A stretch of DNA of 52,201 nucleotides from contig JAFDHG010000006.1 of assembly GCA_019308925.1 (NCBI GenBank), positions 1 through 52,201 on the forward strand, read 5' to 3'. Made by a program: the position numbers and the translations under genes. This stretch comes from Deltaproteobacteria bacterium (lineage in GTDB: Bacteria; Desulfobacterota; B13-G15; RBG-16-54-18). Positions 25,315-33,535 of this stretch are shown piece after piece (positions within the stretch are counted from its first letter, which is position 1; the number at the start of each line of letters is the position of its first letter). Below the pieces are notes generated by a model. It worked only from the letters and a program-made list of their open reading frames with translations. It was not told the origin of the DNA and made no database searches.

Positions 25315-25704
25315 CTACTTTTTCCGTTTGCTCGGATGGCAGCCGGTACATTTGGTAGTGGGCCCTGTCTTTTTCCCTTGGGCCTTCAACGCCTTATGGC
25401 ATCCCTGGCATTGTTTGTGATAGGCCCTCTTAGTACTCAGTTTCTTTCCCTCTGCCTTTTCTTTGTGACATGCGGCGCACTTCTGGGGTGTCTTCCTTTC
25501 CGCCTTCTTCCACGTGTGGTGACATTCGGTGCAGGCTATCTTGTACGTCTCCGCATGTTTCTTGTGGGAGAGGGTCACCGGCTTCTTCAGGTCTCTAGCG
25601 TATTTATTCTCAATTTTGACCATTTCGGGTCCTGCTAGGGCGATGCTGAGGACCCCCCCTGCCAAGAATGCCGCCGCTACAATCAGATAAGACCATCTCT
25701 TCAT
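25315..25704 (-). CDS. Tetraheme cytochrome c (class III, c3-like)
   Basis: A periplasmic multiheme cytochrome of 129 residues. A signal peptide (about 1-24, ending ALAG) precedes four CxxCH heme-binding motifs at 58-62 (CTECH), 76-80 (CAACH), 99-103 (CQGCH) and 119-123 (CTGCH). Four further histidines (47, 50, 63 and 96) could supply the distal ligands, giving bis-His hemes as in cytochrome c3. The mature protein is very Lys-rich. c3-type cytochromes shuttle electrons from hydrogenases or formate dehydrogenases in sulfate and metal reducers. It has its own promoter and seems monocistronic. Confidence 0.92.
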   Translation of the reverse strand: MKRWSYLIVAAAFLAGGVLSIALAGPEMVKIENKYARDLKKPVTLSHKKHAETYKIACTECHHTWKKAERKTPQKCAACHKEKAEGKKLSTKRAYHKQCQGCHKALKAQGKKTGPTTKCTGCHPSKRKK

Positions 25705-25740
25705 CTTCCACCCCCCTTTCTTTTTAAGGTCACAGCAAGA

Positions 25741-25768
25741 TTTATAATGCCAGACCCCCTCTTGTCAA
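25741..25768 (-). promoter_or_regulatory. Promoter of the cytochrome c gene
   Basis: On the minus strand TTGACA (25763-25768) and TATAAA (25741-25746) are 16 bases apart. The start of transcription would be near 25734, about 30 bases before the ATG at 25704, which follows AAAGGGGGG. This is one of the closest matches to the sigma-70 consensus in the window. Confidence 0.65.
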
Positions 25769-25837
25769 GGGATTTTTTCACTTATATTGACGGAATTTCC
25801 TCCCTTTTATTCATCTGGCCTTGATCTTTTGGGTGTC

Positions 25838-26581
25838 TTAACCATAGAGATCAAGGGAGCGCCTCTTCAGGTTTTCCAAGACAAAGGGATAGGCCTCCAG
25901 ATATTCCACCTCTAGCTCTTCCGGTCTGATGAAAAGTTCCTTTAATCTTTCGCTGATCTTTTCAATCCCCTTTGGTCCGAAGAGCTCAAGCATGATGGCG
26001 GGCCAGGCCTCAACCCCGAACTCCAGCAATGTCTTCAAACCCCTCAGGGGTAGTTCAAAATACCTACCCTCTGCACCACTTATCCTCTCAAAGCTCTCCT
26101 TGTCCCACCCTTTTAAGGAGATCCTCACCTGCAGTCGATGGAATTGGGAGAGTCTCTGGGCGAACTCCGGCCTTGCGCCTATAAAGAGGCCATTGGTCTC
26201 CAAGATAAACTCCATTCTTGGGTCTACTTTGCTGATCTCTTCCAGCACACCCGAGAGGTGGTCAAAAGACCTCTCTCCCAGGATAGGCTCTGCCCCGCTT
26301 AGCCTTATCCTGTTGAAACCCTTTCTTTTGGCAATGGCCGAGAGCCTCTTGGCGATCTCCGTAGGATTGTAATACCAGCCTTCACATTCGGATGGTCTTA
26401 AGTTCCTGTTGTAATTCCAGCAATAGGCACAGAGAAGATTACACCCAACCAGGTCGGCGGTGGCGATCCCCCCATAATATCGGGCCGGCCTAAGTCTGTA
26501 GTACTTTCTCCTCAGGCCCTTCATTACCAGATCCTCAACCTCTTTTGCCCTCTGAATGGGATCGAAAGGAAGCTTTAGCAT
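25838..26581 (-). CDS. Radical SAM protein of unknown substrate
   Basis: A 247-residue protein with the radical SAM cluster motif C47-x3-C51-x2-C54 (GCNLLCAYCWNYN) after a conserved GGIATADLVGCN segment, and a downstream GAEPIL motif in the SAM-binding position. It would reductively cleave S-adenosylmethionine to a 5'-deoxyadenosyl radical. The layout resembles small activase-like radical SAM proteins, and the extra CEGWYYNP segment after the cluster is distinctive. No target enzyme gene is adjacent. The ATG lies in a region without a strong ribosome binding site. Confidence 0.85.
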   Translation of the reverse strand: MLKLPFDPIQRAKEVEDLVMKGLRRKYYRLRPARYYGGIATADLVGCNLLCAYCWNYNRNLRPSECEGWYYNPTEIAKRLSAIAKRKGFNRIRLSGAEPILGERSFDHLSGVLEEISKVDPRMEFILETNGLFIGARPEFAQRLSQFHRLQVRISLKGWDKESFERISGAEGRYFELPLRGLKTLLEFGVEAWPAIMLELFGPKGIEKISERLKELFIRPEELEVEYLEAYPFVLENLKRRSLDLYG

Positions 26582-26729
26582 TGTATATCTAGGAGGTTTT
26601 CTGCGATCTCCATGGCCATAGATCTATTCGGCTTTGAGACAAGGTAAGGATGCTGCCTCTTTTTGGTCATCAATCTTGATAGACACTAGATATCATAAAG
26701 CAGCACAGAGAGACAAGGAGAGTTTTGGC

Positions 26730-26777
26730 TTGACAAATACCTGCATAAAGTTTAATATAGAAAAAAATGTTCTATAT
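26730..26777 (+). promoter_or_regulatory. Promoter with overlapping dyad upstream of the iclR-type gene
   Basis: TTGACA (26730-26735), a 17-base spacer and TAATAT (26753-26758) form a strong promoter. A perfect 8-bp inverted repeat, ATATAGAA (26755-26762) and TTCTATAT (26770-26777) with a 7-base spacer, overlaps the -10 box and the presumed start site. Its position suits an operator for autorepression by the IclR-type regulator encoded next. Confidence 0.6.
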
Positions 26778-26791
26778 GCAGAATTATTTAA

Positions 26792-27631
26792 TTGAATAAA
26801 GAGGGTACCAAAAAGGACACTAAGGGAGTGAAATCAGGGTATACATCATTGGTACCGGCGGTGGAGCAGGCGGGAAAAATTCTTGTTTGCCTGGCGCAAG
26901 GGCCGTCTTTCAAGATGAGGTTGACCGATATCTGCAACCACGTTGATATCCACAAAAGTAAGGGCTACTCGATTTTAAACACGCTACAAAAGTTTGGTTT
27001 TGTGCAAAAAGATCCTGAAGCCAAAACGTACTCGCTGGGACCTGGATTAATCTCTCTATCTCGGAGGGTTTTGGATAACCTGGATTACCAGGAAGTTGTG
27101 GCCCCTTTTCTCGGGACGCTTGCTAAGCAGACAAAGAGTACGGCCCTATTCGGCGTGATAGCTGACGGACACCTTTTTGTAGTCGCGAAACGCGAAGGTA
27201 ACCAGGATATCGGTATAACGATTCGATTGGGCCATAGGTTTCCCATCACCTGGGGAGCACACGGCAAGGCCATTGTTGCGTTTCTGCCTGATGTGGAAAG
27301 GGAGAGAATTATGGCAGGTGAAAAGCTCTACTTCCATGGTGATGTGTCCCAGTTGGATCGGGACCGACTGCAAAAAGAGCTTGCTGCCTGTAGGCGGTCG
27401 GGGTTTGCGGTGGACAGGGGTGAGTTAAGTCCTGGCATCAATGCTGTTGCGTCTCCTGTCTTTGGTTCGCATGGGAAATTAATTGGTTGCCTGTTTGTCA
27501 TCGGAACCTTTCCTGCGTCTTTGATTCAGCAGTATGGTTCAATGGTAGCTGAGAGTGCCAGAAAGATTTCTTACGCCCTCGGCGCAGATGTTGAGCAGAT
27601 TTATCATCATGTACCTATGGATGATGGATAG
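26792..27631 (+). CDS. IclR-family transcriptional regulator
   Basis: A 279-residue regulator with an N-terminal winged helix-turn-helix (about residues 25-85: LTDICNHVDIHKSKGYSIL) and the C-terminal IclR effector-binding domain (about 100-270, with GAHGKAIVAFLP and GINAVASPVF). IclR proteins typically control catabolic operons for aromatic or small organic acids. The likely start is TTG 26792; GTG 26828 is an alternative, and neither has a strong ribosome binding site. The regulator sits 24-42 bases before a molybdopterin oxidoreductase in the same direction. Codon choice (CGG, CGC) differs from the AGG-rich neighbours, suggesting acquisition. Confidence 0.92.
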   Translation: MNKEGTKKDTKGVKSGYTSLVPAVEQAGKILVCLAQGPSFKMRLTDICNHVDIHKSKGYSILNTLQKFGFVQKDPEAKTYSLGPGLISLSRRVLDNLDYQEVVAPFLGTLAKQTKSTALFGVIADGHLFVVAKREGNQDIGITIRLGHRFPITWGAHGKAIVAFLPDVERERIMAGEKLYFHGDVSQLDRDRLQKELAACRRSGFAVDRGELSPGINAVASPVFGSHGKLIGCLFVIGTFPASLIQQYGSMVAESARKISYALGADVEQIYHHVPMDDG

Positions 27632-27673
27632 GCATCCCTTTTAAACTAAAAAATTATGTCTAAGGGGGGAGAC

Positions 27674-29836
27674 GTGACTGAATTTAAATATTCTAATGTT
27701 GAACGTGAGATGGAGGTGTACGGGTATGATTCTGTCGTGAAAAGCCACTGTCGCATGTGTCACGGAGGTTGTGGCGTTTTGGTCTATGTCAAAGATGGGA
27801 AAGTGGCAAAAATTGCTGGTGATCCTAACTGCCCAATAAATCATGGCACGCTCTGCAGCAAAGGAATTGCATCGGCGCAATTAGCCTACCATCCAGATCG
27901 ACTTACCTACCCTGTCAAACGAGTTGGTCCAAAGGGGAGCGGTAATTGGGAGCGTATTTCGTGGGGCGAGGCCTTGGATATGATTGCAGAGCGGATATTG
28001 ACCTATAAAGAAACGTTTGGGGCTGAGTCGATTGTCATGGGGTATGGAACAGGGAGGGAGAACGAAGCGGTAATCTATCGCTTTGCCAACATCTTAGGTA
28101 CTCCCAATGTGCTGACGGCAGGACATTTCTGCTACGGTCCGCGAATAGCCACCAGTATTATTACCTGTGGCTCGAATCCTCTTGTGGATTACGAGAATCA
28201 TCCGAGGTGCCTTATGGTATGGGGCAACAACGTGGTGATCAGTAACCCGGATGAATATAAGGGGGAACCATTTTCAGTCAGTCTTGATGCAGGGGCGAAA
28301 CTCATTGTTGTTGATCCCAGACTGACACGTATTGCAGCCCGTGCGGACATCTGGCTACAACTCAGGCCGGGAACGGATACGGCGCTAGCCCTCGGTATGG
28401 CCAATGTCATTGTTTCCGAAAAACTGTATGACAAAGAGTTTGTCGAGAATTATGTCCACGGCTGGGAGCCCTTTGTAGACCGGGTGAGTGAATACCCATT
28501 GGAGAGGGTGGAAGAGATCACCTGGGTTTCGAAAGAGAAGATCAGAGAGGCAGCCCGACTCTTTGCTACCACCAAACCGGCAGCTATCCAATGGGGGGTG
28601 GCCATTGAGCAGCAGATAAACTGCGCAGACAACAATCGGGCACTGATGGTGCTCATGGGGATCACCGGAAATATCGATGTTCCGGGTGGACAGGTACTCT
28701 TCGGGGCACCGAAAATACTTAATGTCGGTGAATTCGGTGCCCACCGCATGTTGTCCAAGGAGCAAGCGGTGAAACGATTAGGCGGCGATTGGTTCCGTCT
28801 TGCCGGCAACTTTGCCATTATCAACCCCAAGTGTGTATGGGATGCCATCCTTGAAGAAAAACCGTATCCAGTGAAGATGCTCTTTTTCATCAGCTCAAAT
28901 CCTGTGATGACTCGTGCCAATGCAAGAGAGGTGTACAAAGCTCTTGAAAAGGTCGAATTCATGGTTGTGTCTGACTTCTTCATGACGCCAACGGCCGAAT
29001 TGGCGGACATTGTGTTGCCTGCGGCTACCTGGTTAGAGATGGACTATATCGGGGACTTTTGGAAGCGGCATGGTTACCTGTTGCCTCGGCGAAAGGTTAT
29101 TCAGGTGGGTGAGTGCCGCTCCGATCATGAGATGCTCAATGACCTCGCCCATCGAGTAGGGCAGGGTGAATACTGGTGGGACACCTTTGAAGGAGGCCTG
29201 GATTACATTTTGGAACCGATGGGTATCACGTGGCAGGATTTCAAAAAGATGGATTACCTACGAGGAGAGGTGAAGTATCAGAAATACAAGGAGAAGGGAT
29301 TTTCGACGCCCACCCGTAAATTCGAGCTGTACTCAACGCTGCTGGAAAAATGGGGCTACGATCCTCTTCCCCAGTACCATGAAATGCCTGAAAGCCCGGT
29401 CAGTACCCCTGAAGTTTACAAAGAGTACCCGTACATCCTTATCACAGGCATGAGGATGCCTGGGTTTTTCCATACCGAAAATCGTCAGGTGCCGTGGCTG
29501 CGGGAGCTTCACAGGGAGCCTATGGTTGAGATTCACCCTGAGACGGCAGCAAAGGAGGGAATTAAGGAGGGAGATTGGGTTACCATCGAATCCCCGCGTG
29601 GTAGAGTCAGGCAGCGAGCCAAGCTCTTCGCCGGTATAGATCCGCGGGTTGTGGGCGCTCAGCATGCGTGGTGGTTTCCTGAGAGAAAAGACCCTGGCCA
29701 CGGTTGGGATGTATCGAACATCAACATTTTAACGGACAATGCCTATGAAATATGCGACCCTGCGATGGGGGCAACGAATGTGCGGGTGCTTTTATGCAAG
29801 ATCTATCCTGAGATGAAAGAAGGAGAAAAGTCATGA
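27674..29836 (+). CDS. Molybdopterin (Mo/W-bisPGD) oxidoreductase catalytic subunit
   Basis: A DMSO-reductase-family enzyme of about 720 residues. Near the N-terminus C26, C29, C33 and C61 (HCRMCHGGCG, then LCSKG) bind a [4Fe-4S] cluster. GHFCYGPR at about residue 153 lies where the metal-ligating residue is expected, implying a cysteine ligand. The C-terminal beta-barrel segment (EIHPETAAKEGIKEGDWVTIESPRG) is present. There is no Tat signal, so the enzyme should be cytoplasmic. The substrate is unknown; arrangements with only an Fe-S partner recall pyrogallol transhydroxylase or acetylene-hydratase relatives. GTG 27674 follows AAGGGGGGA; ATG 27656 is the alternative. It overlaps the next gene by four bases. 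Confidence 0.92.
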   Translation: MTEFKYSNVEREMEVYGYDSVVKSHCRMCHGGCGVLVYVKDGKVAKIAGDPNCPINHGTLCSKGIASAQLAYHPDRLTYPVKRVGPKGSGNWERISWGEALDMIAERILTYKETFGAESIVMGYGTGRENEAVIYRFANILGTPNVLTAGHFCYGPRIATSIITCGSNPLVDYENHPRCLMVWGNNVVISNPDEYKGEPFSVSLDAGAKLIVVDPRLTRIAARADIWLQLRPGTDTALALGMANVIVSEKLYDKEFVENYVHGWEPFVDRVSEYPLERVEEITWVSKEKIREAARLFATTKPAAIQWGVAIEQQINCADNNRALMVLMGITGNIDVPGGQVLFGAPKILNVGEFGAHRMLSKEQAVKRLGGDWFRLAGNFAIINPKCVWDAILEEKPYPVKMLFFISSNPVMTRANAREVYKALEKVEFMVVSDFFMTPTAELADIVLPAATWLEMDYIGDFWKRHGYLLPRRKVIQVGECRSDHEMLNDLAHRVGQGEYWWDTFEGGLDYILEPMGITWQDFKKMDYLRGEVKYQKYKEKGFSTPTRKFELYSTLLEKWGYDPLPQYHEMPESPVSTPEVYKEYPYILITGMRMPGFFHTENRQVPWLRELHREPMVEIHPETAAKEGIKEGDWVTIESPRGRVRQRAKLFAGIDPRVVGAQHAWWFPERKDPGHGWDVSNINILTDNAYEICDPAMGATNVRVLLCKIYPEMKEGEKS

Positions 29837-30312
29837 AACAATATGCTCTGGTTATCGATCATGAAGCCTGCTGGGGGTGTAAGGCCTGTGAGGTAGCGTG
29901 CAAACAGGAAAACCATGCTGCTGACGGGGTCAAGTTAATTTCTGTCTCAGAAGATGGGCCCAAGATGGTCGATGGCAAGCTGGAATTTGTTTTTCGGGTT
30001 AATGTCTGTAGACACTGTGACGAGCCTCCCTGCGCGGATGCCTGTCCTGAAGAGGCAATCATCAAAAGAGAAGATGGTATTGTGGTGATGGATTATGAAA
30101 AATGCACAGGGTGCCAGTTATGTATTGAGGTATGCCCTTACGATGCCATTGCCTTTGACGCTGAGGAGGGTATTGCACAGAAATGCAACCTCTGCTACCA
30201 GCGGGTGGATAAGGGGCTGTTGCCTGCGTGCGCCGACAACGTCTGCCTGGCCCATTGTATCCATTTTGGAGATCTGGAGGAGATTAAGCAAAGAATAGCG
30301 AAGAATGTATGA
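29833..30312 (+). CDS. Four-cluster [4Fe-4S] electron-transfer subunit (DmsB/NrfC-like)
   Basis: A 159-residue partner of the Mo enzyme, with an ATG overlapping its stop codon. Four cysteine groups are visible: CWGCKACEVACKQEN, CRHCDEPPCADACP, CTGCQLCIEVCP and a last set CNLC with CADNVCLAHC, enough for four [4Fe-4S] clusters. No signal peptide or membrane helix is present, and no NrfD-type quinone-interacting subunit follows, so electrons must go to or come from a soluble carrier, or be recycled internally. Confidence 0.95.
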   Translation: MKQYALVIDHEACWGCKACEVACKQENHAADGVKLISVSEDGPKMVDGKLEFVFRVNVCRHCDEPPCADACPEEAIIKREDGIVVMDYEKCTGCQLCIEVCPYDAIAFDAEEGIAQKCNLCYQRVDKGLLPACADNVCLAHCIHFGDLEEIKQRIAKNV

Positions 30313-30417
30313 GGTGAGATCGGTTTGATCGGCAAATAATCGGCTTGGGGTCCATCAACCTCAGAACCCTCCTGTGCAACATCTATAAGGCAGAGGAGGG
30401 GAGATAGCTTAAAGGTG

Positions 30418-30813
30418 CTAATGACCCTGGTTCGTAAGCATGAAGGTCGCCGTGGCCGTGGCCGCCACCTGACCATCTCCGTCCTTTACCGCCGCCTCCA
30501 CCTTAAAGAGCCTCTTTTTCTGTATATTGATTTTGGCCTCGGCGAGCATCTCCCCATCCCTCACCGGGGCCTTGTACTTTATCTCCAGCCTTACAGTGGA
30601 ATATCTTACTCCTGGTCCCACCAAGGAGAAGACGGCCACCGCCATGGCAGTATCCACCAGTGAGGCGATGACGCCCCCATGGATCTTCCCCGCAGGGTTG
30701 GTGAACTCATCTCTATAGGGCATCCTCACCCTGGCAAATCCCTCCCCGATCTCCAGGATCTCCATATGCATGTACTTCTCAAAGGGGGCGACCTTAAAAG
30801 ACCTTTTCTTCAT
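30418..30813 (-). CDS. PaaI-type hotdog-fold thioesterase
   Basis: A 131-residue acyl-CoA thioesterase-like protein. The hotdog signature NPAGKIHGGVIASLVDTAMAV carries the catalytic region, and the beta-sheet core RLEIKYKAPVRDGE follows. Related PaaI proteins hydrolyse phenylacetyl- or hydroxybenzoyl-CoA esters; the substrate here is unknown. It is convergent with the Mo-enzyme operon, 105 bases away. That gap has no obvious terminator. Confidence 0.88.
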   Translation of the reverse strand: MKKRSFKVAPFEKYMHMEILEIGEGFARVRMPYRDEFTNPAGKIHGGVIASLVDTAMAVAVFSLVGPGVRYSTVRLEIKYKAPVRDGEMLAEAKINIQKKRLFKVEAAVKDGDGQVAATATATFMLTNQGH

Positions 30814-30881
30814 AATGGATCCTCTTTAAAGACCCTTGCATCTTTTCAAACGGCTGTCAACACATATAAGTAAAAATAATA

Positions 30882-32525
30882 TCAGCCCCCCCAATCCTCC
30901 ATCATCACCTGAAAGGCCCGCTGCCCGCCTCTGAGTACTCCAGCGTATCCACCACCAGGATACCCCCATGCGCTGGCCAAATAAAGCCCTTTGATGGGAG
31001 TCCGGTTGCTGATCCGATTCATATAGGCGTTGTCCATGGACTGCTCAAAGCCATAGATGGCCCCTTCAGCATTCCGGGTGTAATGCCAGTTTGTCAGGGG
31101 TGTAGCCGCTTCCTTGACCTCAATCATCGAGGAGAGTCCGGGTACTAACTCCTTTTCAGCCCTGCGGATGAGGATATTGGTCCATCGCTCCTTTTCCTTG
31201 TAATAGGCTTTCTTGCACCCTGCCCGGTAATCTGCCTCAAATTTTCGCCATGGTTTAAACCCGCACAGAAATAAGATCATCAGACTGGATGTCCCCGGCC
31301 TGGAGTAACCTTTGAAGATATTATCGTAGATGCTGACGCTGAAGGGACCCTTGTCGACCTCTCCCATTAGGTAGGATTGATAATCGGCCTCCGCTCCTCG
31401 ACCTGAAGCCACGTGGGTACTGAATCCTTTTATCTTTCCCCTTAATTCTCGGTTCAACCCAAGCCATACAATAAAGGTTGAGATACTGGGACGGTATCCT
31501 TCTAGCTCTCTTAGGTAATCGGGTGGAACAACCTTCCGAGGTAACATCTCTTTGAACGTGGTAAGTGCGCTGGCGTTGCTGACCACAGCCCGGGCAGGCA
31601 AGACCTTCCCTCCTGATATAACCACCCCCTGCGCGGCCCCATCCTTGACCAAGATCTTTTGCGCTAAGGTTTCGTACAGGATCTTTCCACCAGATTTTTC
31701 GATCACGTCGGCCAATGCATAGCTCAAGTCTTGGGAACGGTTTTTAACGTAGTAGGAACCGTTCTTGAGGTAGCCTCCGGTGGCATTTGCATAGTAGAAC
31801 CCGGAGAGCCTGGATGGTGGCAGACCGTAATAGCCCCACAGGGCGGCCAAAACATCTTGGAGCGCAGGCTCTTTGACATATTCGTTCATCAGCTCAGCTA
31901 GGGTCTTGTCCCGAACATTCCACATCTTGCGATACTGAATCGGGAAGATGACCCTGAAGATGCGCTTGTACAATCTCCCTTTTTGGTGATAACTGTTAGT
32001 TTCTTCGGCAATGCCGATCATTTCTTGGACAAAGCCTCGGATGCCCTCGGTTTCATCGGGAAAGTGCTTGGCCAAGAGGCGAATGTATGCCTCCGGGTCT
32101 TTCTGGGGAACCGAAATATCCAGGTCAGGGGTCTTCAGACGGTAGACCTCAGGGAGTTGGGCCAACTGCAGTTTATCCAGGACACCTACATCTCGCAGGA
32201 TGCGTGCCGGGGCATTATTGTTGATCGAGGTTCCGTGCAGGGATACCTCGAATGTAAACTTTCCTCCAGCCCTGTCAAAGGAGGTGGCATAGCCTCCTGG
32301 GACATTGTGTTGCTCAACTACGGTTATCGGAATCCCTTGCCTGGCCAGATAGGCCCCGCAACACAGCCCGCCCAATCCAGCCCCGATGATCACGGTCGGA
32401 TACTCACTCTTGGGGCCCATCTTAGCGGCATAGGCCGTGATCCTTTTCCAATCCAGGGCAAAGGATGCAGCGGTTATGGCTGAAATGGTGAGAAAGGAAC
32501 GTCTGGATATCTTTTTGTTGAGCAT
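30882..32525 (-). CDS. Tat-exported FAD-dependent oxidoreductase (phytoene desaturase/CrtI-like)
   Basis: A 547-residue flavoprotein. The N-terminus MLNKKISRRSFLTISAITAA is a twin-arginine signal, so the folded FAD protein should be exported to the periplasm. A Rossmann dinucleotide motif VIIGAGLGGLCCGAYLARQG at about residue 45 is followed by VVEQHNVPGGYATSF. The C-terminal block LYLASAWGYPGGGYAGVLRGG matches CrtI, carotenoid isomerase and retinol saturase relatives. The substrate is probably hydrophobic but unknown. ATG 32525 follows AAAGGAGGT. It is downstream of a 61-residue membrane protein and a MerR-like regulator on the same strand. Confidence 0.88.
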   Translation of the reverse strand: MLNKKISRRSFLTISAITAASFALDWKRITAYAAKMGPKSEYPTVIIGAGLGGLCCGAYLARQGIPITVVEQHNVPGGYATSFDRAGGKFTFEVSLHGTSINNNAPARILRDVGVLDKLQLAQLPEVYRLKTPDLDISVPQKDPEAYIRLLAKHFPDETEGIRGFVQEMIGIAEETNSYHQKGRLYKRIFRVIFPIQYRKMWNVRDKTLAELMNEYVKEPALQDVLAALWGYYGLPPSRLSGFYYANATGGYLKNGSYYVKNRSQDLSYALADVIEKSGGKILYETLAQKILVKDGAAQGVVISGGKVLPARAVVSNASALTTFKEMLPRKVVPPDYLRELEGYRPSISTFIVWLGLNRELRGKIKGFSTHVASGRGAEADYQSYLMGEVDKGPFSVSIYDNIFKGYSRPGTSSLMILFLCGFKPWRKFEADYRAGCKKAYYKEKERWTNILIRRAEKELVPGLSSMIEVKEAATPLTNWHYTRNAEGAIYGFEQSMDNAYMNRISNRTPIKGLYLASAWGYPGGGYAGVLRGGQRAFQVMMEDWGG

Positions 32526-32615
32526 GCTATTACCTCCTTTCAAACAAAAAGGTTAACGTGAAATCTGCTGCCTAATCTATACCGGCTACCTTTTGGGAAA
32601 TCAAAGGGTTCTCTT

Positions 32616-32801
32616 TTATCCGCTGCTATATGGTGTTGCTCGCCCATAAAGGTCTAGGGTTAGCAAGGTGAAGAAAATACCCAAGCCTGTATGAATATAG
32701 ATTTCACTGGTTGTGCGTTCCCTAACTGCTTGGATTAACCATCTTCCATTAATAACACATATAACAGCACAAATACTGACACAAAGAATGTACCTATACA
32801 T
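32616..32801 (-). CDS. Small two-helix membrane protein, unknown family
   Basis: A 61-residue protein starting MYRYILCVSICAVICVING, with two predicted membrane helices (about 4-24 and 37-52) joined by a charged loop (AVRERTTSE). An excellent ribosome binding site, AAAAGGAGGT, lies seven bases before the ATG. The gene starts only 5 bases after the MerR-like gene ends, and the Tat-FAD gene starts 90 bases after its own end. I know no family for it; it could anchor or deliver electrons to the exported flavoprotein. Confidence 0.6.
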   Translation of the reverse strand: MYRYILCVSICAVICVINGRWLIQAVRERTTSEIYIHTGLGIFFTLLTLDLYGRATPYSSG

Positions 32802-32806
32802 CTTTT

Positions 32807-33508
32807 TTACCTCCTTTTATGGATCTTTTTCTCACCCCATCTCCCCTCCTGGATCTCCTCCTGTACCTTTCTCTGAAAAAGTCTGGTCAGGATATAGGTT
32901 CGAAGTTCTTTGGCCCCCTTGGCAAGTCGGGAGGTGATCTCGACCCCAGGGCCTATCTCCTTTCCAGCAATAATCTTGTTCCTCAGTGCCATCTCCTCTT
33001 CGATGATCTTCTCCCCACATTTGGGATAAAATACCAGATCCTTCAGATCTATACCTACAGAAAGGGCCATTGATAAACGTATCCCTGCCTTCAGGTCCTC
33101 CTCATCATATCTCTTCTCACCCTTTACGCTTAAAGGAAGGAGCAGCTCCAATCTCTCTGCCTCCTCCAGTTTTTCTTTCCCTAGGCCGGTCTTTTCTAAA
33201 AATTCTTCTTCTGTGTAGGCCTTCTCCTTGATTTCGTTTCGATGAAATATAAGAGCATCAAGCTCTAAGAGGGAATCTAGATCCGCACCGGCCTCCATCT
33301 TCTCTAAAAAATCCTTGATCCTGGATAAAGGGAAAAACCTTTTTTCCTGAAGCTCTTTGATTAAGCGGATCCTGTCGATGTAATCCTCGCTATAGTAGGC
33401 CATATTCTTACTGGTCTTAACCGGTGGGGGGAGCAACCCCTCCCGGACATAGTATAAGATGGTAGACTTTGACACCCCTGTCCTTTCAACCAGCTCAGCC
33501 ATCTTCAT
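32807..33508 (-). CDS. MerR-family regulator with a second MerR-like module
   Basis: A 233-residue regulator. The N-terminal MerR helix-turn-helix MKMAELVERTGVSKSTILYY is followed by the wing and NMAYYSEDYIDRIRLIKELQ. A second, more divergent repeat at about residues 100-150 (TEEEFLEKTGLGKEKLEEAE, later KRYDEEDLKAGIRL) has the same outline, so the protein may carry two DNA-binding modules. No cysteine-rich metal site typical of MerR, ZntR or CueR is present. ATG 33508 gives the usual start; an in-frame ATG at 33535 would add nine residues. It probably controls the two downstream genes. Confidence 0.85.
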   Translation of the reverse strand: MKMAELVERTGVSKSTILYYVREGLLPPPVKTSKNMAYYSEDYIDRIRLIKELQEKRFFPLSRIKDFLEKMEAGADLDSLLELDALIFHRNEIKEKAYTEEEFLEKTGLGKEKLEEAERLELLLPLSVKGEKRYDEEDLKAGIRLSMALSVGIDLKDLVFYPKCGEKIIEEEMALRNKIIAGKEIGPGVEITSRLAKGAKELRTYILTRLFQRKVQEEIQEGRWGEKKIHKRR

Positions 33509-33535
33509 CAGCCTTTTCTCCCTTAATTTAGTCAT

